Below the pieces are notes generated by a model. It worked only from the letters and a program-made list of their open reading frames with translations, was not told the DNA's origin and searched no databases. From Phlegmacium glaucopus (Eukaryota; Basidiomycota; Agaricomycetes; Agaricales; Cortinariaceae), in NCBI GenBank assembly GCA_015039465.1, contig MU130154.1, forward strand, positions 847,065 through 911,064: a DNA stretch of 64,000 bases, given 5' to 3'. Below are positions 34,988 to 47,960 of this stretch, piece after piece (position 1 is the first letter of the stretch; each line of letters starts with the position of its first letter). A program made the position numbers and the translations under genes.

Positions 34988-37900
34988 ATGGATGAAATCC
35001 CTCCGTCTGGACGCTCAGTTGATATCGAACTAGGGGGACAAGAAGTCATTACTATTGACCTTGACAATCTTGACCCCAACCCAGACGATGTTCTTGACCT
35101 TTTGAAAGACGGTCAATGTAAGGTTTGGGTATGGACAAAGCTCGCTGGCGAATATTGGAGGCGAGGCTACTTAGAGGCAGCTGAGAAAATTGCGCGGAGT
35201 GCAGTTGAATGTAAGTGAAGATTGTATCTTCACATCAACATACTAATATAAGTACGCTTTGAACTTTCAGCCTTCCAGAGTAACGATTCTTCTTCGTCTT
35301 TACCCCCAGTATACTCGCTTTTAGCCAACATCCAGATCGCCAATGCTCGGAAAGCCCCCAAGCTTAGATTATCAGATGCTCGTGAGTTTCTTGAAATTTA
35401 TGTGAAGAGGTTGATGTAACTATAATAATACCGTTACACAGAACAAGATATAATGACTTCCGAAAAATCTAAAGAGGAATACTATCGTGATGCAGCTCAA
35501 TACCTCAACACTGGCGAGCGCGTAGTATCCGATTCTGGAGATGGAGTAAGTGGAACTTTGGCCTTCCTGACACGAGGTAGGAATCATATGTTTTCTCAGT
35601 CTCATCTCCTCTGATGGTTCTCAAGGTATTCATCAGCTCGCGACGGGGTCCATGGACGACGCCATGCGTTCTTTTGACGGTGTGCTGGCACAAAACCCTA
35701 CCAATCTGGTAGCAATCCTTGGCAAGGTACTTGTATCCCTACACTCCAGTGTGATATTAGCTGACATCTGATTAGGCCAGAATCATGTATGCACTTCGGA
35801 ATTACAAGGAAGCTTTGCGATTATTCCAAGTCGTGCTTAGATACAACCCCCAATGTATCCCCGATCCTAGAATCGGCATAGGTCTCTGTCTTTGGGCTAT
35901 GGACTATAAGGCCAAAGCAAGGGCAGCCTGGCAACGAAGCTTGGAAGTCGTAAGTTGTTCAACTCTATGGATGGTAATGTTGACACAACTGACTATGCGT
36001 TTAGAATCCATCGGAATGGGCTTCCCAGCTGCTACTTGGTTTGGAATCTATCAATTCCAGTAAAAATGAAGCTTTGACCGAAGCCGAGAAGGCACAGTCC
36101 TTCTTGACGGGTACCAAGTTAATCGAAACAGCCTTCAAAGCCAACAATCGAAGTGCTGCCGCCGCGAACGCGTTGTGTGAACTATTCCTACGGAAAGGAG
36201 ATCACTCTCGGGTTCAAATCTTATTTTGCTCTTTCTCGGACTTTCACTTATTCTGTTTCTATATCAGGCTCTGAAACTCGCAGAACGAACCATCCAATTT
36301 GCAGATACAAAAACCATCCTCACGGAAGGCTATCTTCGAGCTGGCCGTGTTTCTCATGCAAGGGGATCCCTAGTCCAGGCAACGAAATTCTACTTTGACG
36401 CCGTGAAAGGACAACCCAAGCATGTTGTGGGCGCAATTGGAATGGCACAGAGTCAGATGTTGAATGGTTTGTATTCACTTCATAGCCTCTTCCTCAACGT
36501 CTCATACATATCCTGTAGATGATTTGGCCGCTGCTATCCACACTCTAGATACTTTAATTCAAGCACCTAATGCTCAACGTTCAGTTGAAGCAACTGTCAT
36601 GCTGGCATCCTTGAGGGCTTACCCACGTCCGGGGGTATCCAGCTCTGACGTTGCACAGGAAAAATCTCGTGCAAGAGACCTGTTCGATCGTGTCGTTAAA
36701 GGCTTGGAATTGGAAGATGCTCGTACAAACGGAAACGGACGCAGCAAGATTTCTCGTCGTATCACTGACGACATTGAAATGCACGTCGAGATTGCGCGTT
36801 TGTGGCAGGGCGAGAATTTAGACCGAACGGCCAAGGCGCTGCAGGAAGCTTTGAGAATCAGCCAAGCCTCAGGGCAAACAGACCCTCGTCTCATTAATAA
36901 CATCGGTGTTCTTCAACACCTTGAAGGAAACCTCAGCGAAGCACGGACGATGTACGAAAGTGCGCTTACAGGTGCCACAGCTCTTAGCTCTGACGTTGCT
37001 GAGGGGTTGTCAACGACCGTGCTCTACAACCTTGCACGTATATATGAAGATGAAGGGGAGGATGATCTGGCCAAAGATGCATACGAAAAACTGCTATCCC
37101 GCCATCCTGAATATGTCGATGGTATGCATCAAACTTTTCTTTACATCCTGTTCTGAGAACTCAATAAATCCGTTCTAGCAAAAATCCGACAAGCTCAGAT
37201 GCTCACCAATGTTAACCTCATCAACGATGCACATGACCTCCTGAAGCAAAGTTTGGCTTCACAAAACAATAATCTAAATCTTCGCGCTTTCTATACGCAC
37301 TTCCTCATCCAGACGAATTCGCCCAAAATTGCCAAGGATTTTGTTTTTGCCACGCTCAAAGATCATGATAAATATGATATCTACTCCCTCTGTGCCTCTG
37401 GATGGATCATGTACCATCAATCCCGGGAGAGTCGTGAGGTCAGCTCGAAAGGCATAGATGACCGTAAGAGAGGCTTCCAGCGATGTGCAGAATTTTATGA
37501 AAAAGCACTTCAATTGGACCCCATGTGTGCTTTCGCGGCTCAAGGGCTAGCCATTGTTACCGCTGAAGATGCTCTTGGGACTTTAGGCGGTGCTTTGGCT
37601 CGTACTCCCGGCGTCGATGAGGGTCAGAAACGATTACAGAATGCACGAGAGGCTTTGGACATCTTTGCCAAAGTTCGGGAGTCCATAAATGATGGAAGCG
37701 TTTACTTCAATATTGGTCATTGTTACTATGCTCGTGACGAATTCGATCGTGCTATTGAGAGCGTGAGTTTTTCCGTGATTTAACTCGTCCGTTTCTCATG
37801 ATGAGGACCCAGTACGAAACGGCCTCAACGAGGTTTTACGGAGGACACAATGTTGCCGTACTTCTCTGTCTCTGCCGGTCATGGTATGCCAAATCTATCA

Positions 37901-38966
37901 AGGATCAGTCTTTCCCAGCAATGAAAACTGCATTGAAATATGCACAGGCTGTGAGTATTATGGTTTCTTGATCCCGCCGCTAATAAATCTCACGTTTTTT
38001 CAGGCTCTCCACATACACCCGAATGACAAGGCCATCATCTATAACATTGCCATGATTCAGCAAAAATCAGCGGAATTGCTCTTCTCTATCAACGTAACAA
38101 AACGGACTCTCAAAGACCTGGAGAAGGTCATTGGTCAAGCCACTCACGCTCAGAAGTAACACTTTCCATCCTCTGACTAGTCCAGTGTCTAATTCGACAT
38201 CTTTTAGGTTATTTGCATCTTTGGCTGGTGACAAATCGGCAGTAGTCCCTTATGACCGTGATATCGCTGACAACAGACGAAAATATGGAGACACCATGTT
38301 GCGAAAAGCAGAGGAACATCTTACAAACCAGCGACAGTTCGAGGCTGAAAACCAGGCTAGACTTGAGACCGCAAGGCGGAAGCGACAGGAAGAGAGGGAA
38401 CGTCATGAGGCTTTAGAGGTAAGTCTAATCTTTTTCAAGTTGTTTGTGTCCTCAGCACGTTGTAGCGTCAACGAATGGAAGAGTTACGAGTTCAAGCTGA
38501 AGAGCTTGCTGAAGAGCGTCGTATTGCAAGAGAACAGGCAATGGAGTGGACACGTGAAGTGCGATTGGAAAGTGATGAAGAACGCGAACGAAAATCGAAG
38601 AAGACGAAGAAACCAAAGGGAGAGGTTGTGAGTGGGGATGAAGCAGAACCGAAGAAGAAGCGACGGGGCAAGCTAAAGAAGGCTGCAAGCGAGCAAGGGG
38701 ACGAAGAACATAGTGAGGAAGAGGAGGCTGAAAAGCCCGCCAAGAAGGTATTTATCTCATTGTCTTCTTGCTTGACTGGCTATTCTGACTCTACCTCAGC
38801 GAATAGCCAAAAAACGAGTTGTTCGTGACGACGACGAGGAGGAAACTGCGGGTCCACGTAAAAAGCAATTGTATGTTTCAACTGTGACTTCAAACTACCT
38901 TCACTCATGATTTCCTCTAGCAAAAGTAAAGAGATGCTCTCAGATACTGATGAAGAGATGTCATGA
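34988..38966 (+). CDS. CTR9: PAF1 complex subunit CTR9 (TPR protein)
   Basis: This is the scaffold subunit of the PAF1 complex, which travels with RNA polymerase II and couples elongation to histone modification. The start MDEIPPSG at 34988 leads into TPR arrays over most of the length. Typical Ctr9 blocks are AGEYWRRGYLEAAEKIARSA, NPTNLVAILGKARIMYALRN, NPQCIPDPRIGIG, INNIGVLQHLEG and DGSVYFNIGHCYY. The C-terminal fifth changes to a long charged coiled coil (EEERERHEALE-type) and a Lys/Glu-rich nuclear tail ending DTDEEMS at 38966. About fifteen short introns interrupt it, all removable in frame. Estimated length is about 1,080 residues, as in other fungi. RPB7 follows on the same strand 157 bp later. 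Confidence 0.94.
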
Positions 38967-39123
38967 CATGATTTCCCTAATACTTATGCCTATATACTGC
39001 TCTGTTTTGATATCCATCATGTATTTTACGATGTAGTTCTATCATAATATACGTATTTCATGCATCAGTTTGACTACTCTTGTACCAAACAAACGCCCAC
39101 TTCACCTCTTGCTTCACACCACC

Positions 39124-39920
39124 ATGTTCTTCATCGTAAGTTTTCCGCCGCAAATCGCCTCTCCAGGTTTACCTTGGCTGATACCTGATTCTTAACTTCA
39201 AGAAAGAGTTGACGCATACAATACTTCTCCATCCATCTTATTTTGGACCCCGGATGCTCAATTTTTTGGAATCTAAATTGTACTCAGACGTCGAGGGAAC
39301 ATGCTCTGGTCAATTTGGATATATCATCGCTGTCGTATCAATACTGGACATTGGGAAGGGAATGGTACTCAGTGGAAGTGGCCAGGCCGAGTTCATCACA
39401 AGATATCGTGCCATAGTCTTCAAACCGTTTAAAGGAGAGGTGGTAGATGGTGTGGTAAACAATGTCAACAAGGTGCGTTTTGTGCTTGGATTACAATTCG
39501 GCATCGAATCCTTGATAAAACTTCCTTGTATAGATGGGCTTCTTCGCGGATGTTGGACCACTATCGGTCTTTGTATCCCACCAAGTATGTTCGGCGGACC
39601 GACAGACAAGTTCATCGTCTTAATTGGTCACATCTAGCTCATCCACCCTGGCATGCGATTTGATCCAAATTCCAATCCGCCTTCATTTGCGTCAGACGAG
39701 CAGGTACTGACTTGACCTTACCCTTTTATATCTGACACCTATTCCTTTGGACTAGATCATCGAGAGGAACACCCGCGTACGACTAAAAATTGTTGGAACG
39801 CGCGTTGACGCGACAGAAATTGTGAGAACCTCTTTCAGATCCTTCATTACCACATACTGAGTTGGACCAAAGTTTGCCATTGGAACCATCAAAGAGGACC
39901 ATCTGGGAGTCATTGACTGA
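39124..39920 (+). CDS. RPB7: RNA polymerase II subunit RPB7
   Basis: This is the stalk subunit that with Rpb4 binds the polymerase clamp and emerging RNA. Six exons (39124-39135, 39203-39472, 39534-39584, 39638-39703, 39756-39821 and 39873-39920) give 170 residues, matching the family length. The first exon is only 12 nt and encodes MFFI, the conserved start. Later blocks are HPSYFGP, YRAIVFKPFKGEVVDG, NKMGFFADVGPL, HPGMRFDPNSNPP, RLKIVGTRVDATEI and FAIGTIKEDHLGVI. The OB-fold lies in the C-terminal half. It is tandem with CTR9, with 157 bp between stop and start. Confidence 0.96.
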
Positions 39921-40211
39921 TCATTTTTGTATATCACTACTCTGTACACCATTCTCCAAGTTGCGCAGTCGTCTTTCTTGCTCGACGTGGCATTTGCCAA
40001 TACTTGGATAATGATGACGATCGTCGAAAACAATCTTACTAGAAGATTACCTCCAAAAATAACAATACTGTAATTTTAATTTGAAGTTTGTTGGACATGA
40101 CTTCAATGATTTCTGTGGTGATCTAAAGCTCAAATACAGGTAGCAGATATACGAATGTCAACATATCATCCCTGGGGGTAAATGGCAATGTCATGAAGTG
40201 ACGAATCCCTT

Positions 40212-41014
40212 TCACTCGCCCCAGTTAAGACCCAACGCGGATTCATCCCCGCCTCTTACAGCTGCCTCGATGGCTTCTGCTAATTCTCGCAATGCAAGAA
40301 CGTCGTCACTGAGTTTTGGCGGATGAAGTTGGTCGTCAATTTCAGGAGCCGTAACACCAAGCGCTCTTTGAAGCGCTTCATCACGTTCAGAACCCCGTAA
40401 TTTGTCGATGGAGGTCAATAGTTCAGGAAGACTCTTGTGTGTAAAGAGAATTTCTCGAATAGTAGGCGATGTAGCTGTAAATTAGGCGTTCAGAATTACT
40501 GACCCACATAAGAAAGGCAATGACGTACCGATAGCTTCGTACTGAGAAAGCCGGAGAGCCTTGGGGTCATTCTTTTTCAAGGGATCTGGAAACGCAGATT
40601 CATCAGGAACATAAGGCCATTTGAGCGACGTCAGTGGGCGCAGAGGTATGAGGCTGGTGGCAAGAGGCTCTTCTTCCGATACATTCTTGCTGGTGTCATC
40701 TGGAAAAACGTTAGTAGCGAGACTTGCATAAGGTATCACAACTTTCCAACAGGCTTCGACGTGGTACATTGTGAATTACATGTCGTCTCTTTGAATTATC
40801 ATGAGAATCTATAATGGGGGACTTGTGTGAAGAAACACACCTTTATGGTTTTTATAGCAGTTCACTGAACAACTATATTGACGCTTGAGCATCCCATTGA
40901 AATAAGTTCATTACGACGAACACACTAAGCAATCAGACACTGAGCACAGGTGTACTTGGGTGTCTGCTCTTTGCAAATTTGACATTGCGGCGGTCGTTTA
41001 TGTCGCGAGGTCAT
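40212..41014 (-). CDS. HIT-type zinc finger protein (ZNHIT3 / Hit1-like)
   Basis: Relatives are assembly factors for box C/D snoRNPs working with Rsa1/NUFIP. Five exons (41014-40926, 40872-40841, 40788-40768, 40699-40529 and 40474-40212) give 191 residues. The zf-HIT finger is complete once two tiny exons (32 and 21 nt) are included: C11, C14, C23, C26, C31, C35, H39 and C44. The linker region includes LTSLKWPYVPDES. The C-terminal domain (PTIREILFTHKSLPELL, then ERDEALQRALG) matches the helical part that binds the partner. Skipping the small exons would destroy the finger, which supports this model. An inverted, broken copy lies at 60815-61685. Confidence 0.87.
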
Positions 41015-41192
41015 GGGACGAGAACAACCCTAGATTTGATATAGCAGCCATCTCTTTCCACTGAGTGATTGCCAAAAAAGGCTTCAAAGCAATCCAGTGA
41101 TGATATAAATGATGTGCGTTAGTATACAAATGCAGCAATGTAAGTACAGGATATCAACGATAAAGTAAGTGTAGTATAAAAAAGGCAGTTGA

Positions 41193-43663
41193 TTAATTGT
41201 TCATACTCCATAGTTGAGGAACCGATTGCAAAGACGCGCTATAAAGCGACCCATTTTGGCTGCTGGATGCAGATGACATAGCTGGCGGCATTGGTGGGCG
41301 AGGGGATATTTGGGCGGGAGCCTCTTTCTGTGGCGAACCATTGACAGAGATAGCAGCAACTCCGCTATTCAATGACGGATCAGCGACCAAGCCAATATAT
41401 AAAAATTGAGTAAGTCACATACCCACTGCCTTGTGATTGAGATACAGAGGGAGGAGCTATCGAAGGTGCAATCGAAGCAGATTGCTCGTTGGTTATCTTG
41501 AGGTATCCAGATTGGACAAGGAAATCCCAAACCCGACTGAGCTTATTAACATCGATTTTAACCAAGTCTCGAGCTTCACGCCGCCGTAGTTTGCCTCCCC
41601 TCCGAGCATACTCGCGAACAAGAGTCTCTTTAACGACAAGATATGGTTTAGGTAGGAGTCGCAATGATGAACATAGCGTTTTCTCGCCATCAGTGAGGAG
41701 GTGTAAGGATGGGCTGTTAGCGAGATTCAGTGGAGCAGCTGGAAAAGATGAGGTAGGTAAGAACCAATGATCAACTGAGCCAAGTAGTACTTACGGCGGC
41801 GGCGTACAGGCGGACCGCTACTTGGCCCCGGAGCTGGGCCAAGTCTTGGTGTTGATTCACGAGACTTTTTATCTTCTGACTCTCCCGCGAAAGATGTAAG
41901 ACTTGCACGTCGAGGATCGGGTCCGGAGGATTGACGACCACCAGCCCGGTATTGCAATCGGTCGGATGTAAAATCCCGTACTGGTGCGACCTTCTGTGTC
42001 TGGATAGAAAAAAAAATGAAAAAAATGTGGGTATTACTAAGAAAACTGGACTGCATACCCGCTTTGCAAAATCAAGGTCATACTTTTCAATATCTGCTGC
42101 AGTTGACAGACCAAGGCGACGATATTGCTGGAGTTCTTGTATTCGCTTGCGGAGTAAAGCCTCATCTAAGGAGAACAAATGAGATTATAAGCCAGACAGA
42201 TTACTTTGAAGTCCACTTACAAAGCATATCTGTGGTGAAAGTCTCGTAATCTTCCGCAGTTTGTAATCGAGCAAAAGGGCGAAAACGATGCAAAAATTCT
42301 TTGTCCTCTTTTTGTCGTTTCTTCTCTGTTCCCTGGATCTAGACAACGGCGAAAATGAGAAAATAAGGAAAATGTGACGCGAATTGATCGACAAACCTTT
42401 TTATATTCCAGCAAACCTCGATCAAATATGAGGGCCTTGCTTTCCAAACGTTTCTCAATTCGTTGGAAATACATCTCCAGAAGGGTTAATTTGAAGTCCA
42501 ATGAATCCTTGGTTTCGTAAGGTTGAGGATGAATCGCTTCATCTGCAGCTTCATCGTCTGCTGAACCAGTTCCGTTTGTTGCAGGGTCCTCAGATCTTAA
42601 TTTCTTGACATCTCCATTGACGTGGTATCCGTTAACAGCGCCATTGACCATGTAACCCTTGCCCGCAGGAACTGGCGGATCTCGATGGCCAATGATTAAC
42701 CCTTGCCGGCGATCCTCCAACCACTTCGCTCTTGCTTTGACATCCAAATCATTCTCATCCTCAACCATTTGATCGCCGCCGAAGTCTGAAACTACACCAA
42801 ATTCCAGGTCTTTCACTAAGTCCTCCGCTTCGTTATCAATTTCATGCTCAAATTCAAGACGACCAGGTAAAAAGGTCGCTATTTCGTGCACTCCAGGTGT
42901 TGACGTCGGAGCCGTTTTGAGCGGAGGTGGTTCGCGATTGTTCATTTCGGTAATTCGGCGACGTTTTCTTTCGTGAAATACTTCGGGATCGATATCAAAT
43001 TCCAAATCCATGCGCTATACATAGCACATTGAAAATTTGTAGAGCTAAATGTAATAAGATGCACTTACAGGCAAGGGCCAGTTCTTGGATTCAATGTAAA
43101 CACATTTGTAGTGTTCTTCGACCTCCTCTTTCGTCCTGGTACCAACATGCTCTGCAATTTTTTTCCAGTTACCGATCCCGTGGCTGGATATTCCCGTTAG
43201 CAATAGCAGTTCCCTGGATAGCGATTAAGCATGTGGGGGTATAATTAGAGATGACAAGACGGCCTCACTCATCTGCTCCCCAGTCTTCAGTAAAGATGGG
43301 GTAAGAGTTCATTTCCTGGGGTATTCAAGTCGGTCAAGGTAAACGCGTTACTCAGGTGGCCACGTACAATTACACGGTATGCATGACCTCGCTTGTGTTT
43401 TCCAAACTCCTTTCCAGCACAGAAACAAGCTGGGCAAAGGTCGATGCCTTCGCCCTGCATGCAAATGGGATTCGCACATTTGATGCGAACGGTATGCGTC
43501 AAATCGCACACGCACGAGTCGCATTGATATTGGACTCCAGGTTCGTTTAAAGCTGGAAAATATGGGAAATAAATGGTGAGGGGATATATGGCGTCGATGT
43601 ATGGATGTACAAACTCTGAATTTCATCGGGTAAATGTTGAGGTTTTCTTTGCGTGACGGTCAT
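41193..43663 (-). CDS. ADA2: transcriptional adaptor ADA2 (SAGA complex)
   Basis: Ada2 binds Gcn5 and potentiates histone acetylation in SAGA/ADA. The start MTVTQRKP at 43663 (exon 1 43663-43615) is followed by a ZZ zinc finger. Its pairs are YQCDSC, IKCANPIC, LCPACF and HKRGHAYR. Next is a SANT domain (EELLLLTGISSHGIGNWKKIAEHV, then EEVEEHYKCVY). The middle region carries the conserved LEFDIDPEVFHERKRRR. The ADA2 domain around LDFKLTLLEMYFQRIEKRL follows, then a C-terminal SWIRM domain (YLVVKETLVREYARRGGKL, then LVQSGYL). A poorly conserved tail ends WSMNN at 41193. Domain order and size are those of fungal Ada2. Splice junctions that I checked at the ZZ/SANT part keep frame. Confidence 0.94.
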
Positions 43664-44580
43664 TATGGGTCGCGCGATTCTTCGCGTTTAAAACGCTCTT
43701 TGATGCAGTCGTCCGCAGAACGCTATCTGCGAGCTCGGAAGAAGGGCTGGGAATGATGATATTGAAAGGGGCTAATGACACCAATAACAAATCTCCCGGC
43801 GTGCAGTCGTTCGGCAGCGACGCTCTTCAAGGCAGGTTGAACTGTCCCGAGGAATTGCTGAAATGAAGGACGGCGCTGATGTGATTTTGTCCCCGAGCTC
43901 GAAGCGCCGACGACCAAAGAGCGGACAATGATGAGCAAGTATTTGCTTTTGTTTGTCATCATCCTCTCCATATTCTAAAACTATCGTTGGTATACTATCA
44001 TTGTCTATCAATAACAAGATAAACAGCTGTCAACGTTGGTCGTTATTATGCTGGTTGAACTATTGGGGCTCAGTAAGAAGCCTGGCCCACAACATTGTTA
44101 GAGATATACTTAATGCCAAGTTAGCAATTTCAGAAGTGGGAATCATGGTAAAATTCTACAGGTACAACCTGTCTATCATGGACAATGAAGGAAGAATCGA
44201 ATACAGCAAAGTGTTACACGAAAGTAGCCCAAGGTCCTCGAATTCCTTGGTCATCAAACGTCCTAGGATCTGTATATATATCTAGACCTTTCTGTCAAAA
44301 CTGCTCTGCAATTTGGCAAGCTCTGACGAGTTGTTTCCCGATATGTCACTGTTGGCTTGTCAGCTACGTCCCTTAGGCGCTGGAGACTTCGCTCAAGCTG
44401 ATTTAAATTTGGACTTCTTTTCCTGTCGGCCCTTCTGTCACAAAGGTATAGACAAAAGCATCGATTTCTCATCATGAATCTACTTCCGCCGAAAACCTCG
44501 GGCTGCCAGTGGGATATATATCTTGACATGCGTCGGGACTTGACCTATGTAGACCATCCTTCTTTTCCATAGTTCTCCTA
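43664..44580. other. intergenic, no gene recognised
   Basis: This holds the ADA2 promoter. It then gives way to sequence with only short open frames before the P450 remnant. Nothing further is seen. Confidence 0.35.
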
Positions 44581-46500
44581 TGTTTCCTATTCTCCTTCAA
44601 GCTGTCATTGTCTGTGCAATTGCCTATGCCTTGTAGAGAACGCTACGACGATTCTTTGTCAAATCAGCTCTGGACAACTTACCGGACCTACTTTCCCAAT
44701 CCTTGTTCCTTGGTGATTATTCTTGAATCCTTCATCCTTGATCTATTGATCTCCAAGTGCTTTTCCACAATCTTTCAACTCCAAAGGATGGGAGTTTCAC
44801 AAAAAAATTATACAGAAATGTATGACCATCTTTCAATTTTCCATGAACAGGATGTTGACGCCTCGCAGGTGGTACTGTTATCAAGATTAAGGCCTTCCTT
44901 GGCGTTTGTGCTTACCTTTTTTCGAGCTTCAAAATGATGCTGATCGCAACCTTAGGAAAATCAACTGTAAGTATTTGACCCGACTGTATCATCTAACTGT
45001 CGAAGTAGATTTTCTTACATTCATCAGGATTCCATTTTCTTATCCCTTCAGGATCAATATATATATGAAGAAACATCCACATTTATTCAGTAAATTGTCC
45101 ATTCCATAAATAATCAATTCATGCATCATAACTAACATCTCACTTCAAGGGAAAATCGCTTGGTTTTCGGTCCTGGACTTCTGGGAACTTTAGGTATTGT
45201 TTTTCCATCATTTGCGCATGAATACGGTCCTAACTTCGATCCAAAGGGAACCATCACCGAAGGCAGAGAAAGATGTTGAACCCTGTGTTTTCCACGGCGC
45301 ATCTGCGCGGAATGAGCATGTAAAGCTCTTTAACTGCAGACAATCTACTTATTGATACCCTAGTACCGGCATTCTATGGCATCTCCTATAAGGTACCCTC
45401 TTCGCTCACAACTTTATTTTTGTTGCCTACTCTAATATTATTTTGTTCAAAGCTTCGAGATTCCTTTGCCCGTAGAATCAAAGACGGGCCACAAGAAGTT
45501 TGTAGTTGTTTAATCTGCTATCTAATTTCTCATTTCCTTGCCTTTAGATTGAAGTGCCTTCCTTGATGACTCGCACAGCACTGGAATTGATTGGTCAAGG
45601 TGGGCTGGGAATTCGTCCGACCCGCTAACCGACGGTGGTGTCCCCGATCCATACAGTACTACTACAACCAAGTTATTTGTGTATGTCATATTATTTCCTC
45701 AACGTAATCTTGTTGACCCATCAGGATGTCCAAAGCAAACTCCGCCAAGAAATTGTGGACGCAAGGAATCATCATGGAAACCTTGAGTGTGACACAAGCT
45801 AGTTGCTTTGCGGTACCTGGACGCGATAATCCGCCTGTTTCGTATGTGCTGAAAACGTACGTTACTATACTTTCCCGGTTCATTTCTGTATTATCTTGGT
45901 AATTGATTAGGTGTGGTTTGGAATAGTACCAAGCAAGATGTTCTTCCTCTTTCAACCCCGATACAAGAATTGGACGGACGGGACATCACTAAAGTGCCTA
46001 TTCCAAATGATACCAACGTCATAATGGGGATTCTTGCTGCCAATCGAAATCTGGGACCAGATTCTTATGAAAGGAAGCCTGAAAGATTGTTGGTTCTTAT
46101 TCCAATCTGTGAGTTCAACTCATGCCATCGAAAGAACCTGGCGTGATTGGCTCATTAAACTATACTCTTAGGACTTATTTCCTTGGTGGCGTAGGGTTGC
46201 ATGTCAGTATATTTTTTTGCATGCATTTTCCAAGCATTGACTATGAAAATATATATCAGCGGGTTTAAGTTTTCTCAACTTGAAATAAGTAAGCAATTCC
46301 ATATTTGTTGACGATTTTGTTATCATGCCTTCAAATTGTTTTCTTCGCTGCAGAGGTGGTCCTGTCATTGCCGATCGAGTCATTCGAAGTTACTCCGTCA
46401 AAGAAAGAAATATTCTGGCAGATGAACACTGTCATGGCACCAACAGTTGTGGGCAAGGGCACGCGACCCCAGCTCAGTCAACTTGGTCGGCTTAAAACTT
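44581..46500 (+). pseudogene. decayed cytochrome P450 gene
   Basis: The order of P450 landmarks is preserved but the frame is broken by several stops and shifts. From 44581 a membrane anchor (MFPILLQAVIVCAIAYAL) ends in a stop, then LDNLPGPTFP-like sequence follows. The helix C region reads ERMLNPVFSTAHLRGM. Later MTRTALELIGQ, the PLSTPIQELDG strand, and a PERF-like block PDSYERKPERLL appear. The Cys-loop is degraded (the expected GGGxRxC reads as WWRRVACM), followed by GFKFSQLE and VVLSLPIESFEV. Introns are partly still recognisable. It looks like an agaric P450 of the CYP5150-like type, lost fairly recently. No functional product is possible. Confidence 0.85.
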
Positions 46501-47960
46501 GCAATCAGCAAATTACTAGGGTCACGTTATGTGGTCTGAAGCGTTACAGAATAATGCCTCATTGAAATAAAAGGTGACCGTAGAATGGTTTCAATATCCT
46601 TCTCGCTGAATAAAGCATCCAACACCCCACACTCAGGAGACAGGGTAGCCACTGTACTAACGGATACTGGGTTCAATATAATGAAATATGGAAGCGTTAC
46701 ATGGGAATTACCGGCGCCGCAGATTGGTGTCGGATACATAGTAGGAAGGAAGCTCAAAACTTGACGTACAACGTTAACGTTTGCCCTTCCATTCTGGAAC
46801 ACAGTGTTCGGTTCAGAGACGAAATAATACGTACTGAGGGTTATTCGAACCGAAAGCCAAAGGGTATTCACCACATAAAGTAGTATGCCTTCTTGAAATT
46901 ATTCACATGCATATGAGAACCGGATCATGAGCTTGGATTGGAAATAATTTTTGGTGTACGGCGGTTAGAACTAAATTGTCTAGAAATGCCCATAAGATAT
47001 TTCGTCGAAACAAGGGGATTGTGGCAAAGAAATTTGTGTGCGACTGTATCTGGCGTATATTTGGTATTAGATAATTCGTCACTATATCGACCATTTGACC
47101 TTACTTCGATAGGGGTATATGCGGGTCCGTTGCCGCCCTAAGTCCTTCGAACCAAAGGTGTGGTCTAGTGTGGCGGTCAGTGAGGTGCGCCTCTATAGAC
47201 ACCCTTGGTTACCCAGCGGAAACCCAAGAGGTGAGTTGCGGCCGTCATGTCTCATACTGAGATGCCAGACTCAGAACTTGAATACCGGATTCGAACAAGG
47301 TATAGCCATTTTCTATGTTGTCGTATTTCATGGCAGCCAATAATATAAATGGACGTACAAGAAACTGAAGGAACGATATTTTAGACAACGGGCTTGATCA
47401 TGAATGGACCGAGGTTTTGTTAAATTTAATACTCCGAGCATCGGGAATGGTGGGACCCCGTACACTCAGCGTCGAGTTAGCGACTACGAATGTTTTTTGT
47501 CGTGCTAGCATACTCAATACGATAAAACAGAGGTTATACATCGAGGAAATATTCATTTAAGAGATAGTCGCCCACTGACCCAGTGGCGTAGGCCAGCCCT
47601 GGCCGGCCGAAGGTATAAATAGACCGATTCGCGGAAGCTGACAAATTACATAAACAAGTAGCTAATGTTTCTCTCATGGCCAGCATCTTGGCAATGGAAG
47701 CTAGGCTCGAAAGCTTGAAGGCCCAGGGACCACAACATTAGGATCCAACCTGATCATGCCCTTATAGTTCTCTTGGAAACGTCTGGTTTTTTTAAAACAC
47801 GCTGTTCTTATACGTGGATATATATATATCACTAGTCATATTATCAAGTGATACGAACACTCCGTTTCCAACAATTTGGGGCGATTTCAGCCTTCACGCT
47901 GCTGCTCTCTCTTATACCCCTCTCTCTCCTCCCTTTTTCATTCTCTCTTTTCCTTCGTCA
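46501..47960. other. unassigned region upstream of the copper radical oxidase
   Basis: It contains minus-strand open frames at 46527-46874 and 46903-47094 that resemble no family I know and may be gene relics. A TATA-like TATAAATA is at 47613. Two overlapping mini-ORFs (47665 and 47676, 17 and 21 codons) follow it. The promoter of the oxidase gene is in the last few hundred bases. Confidence 0.35.

Noticed and set aside
47271..47300. tRNA B-box-like sequence (GTTCGAATCC on the minus strand)
   Set aside because: No A box at the proper spacing and no cloverleaf could be built around it.
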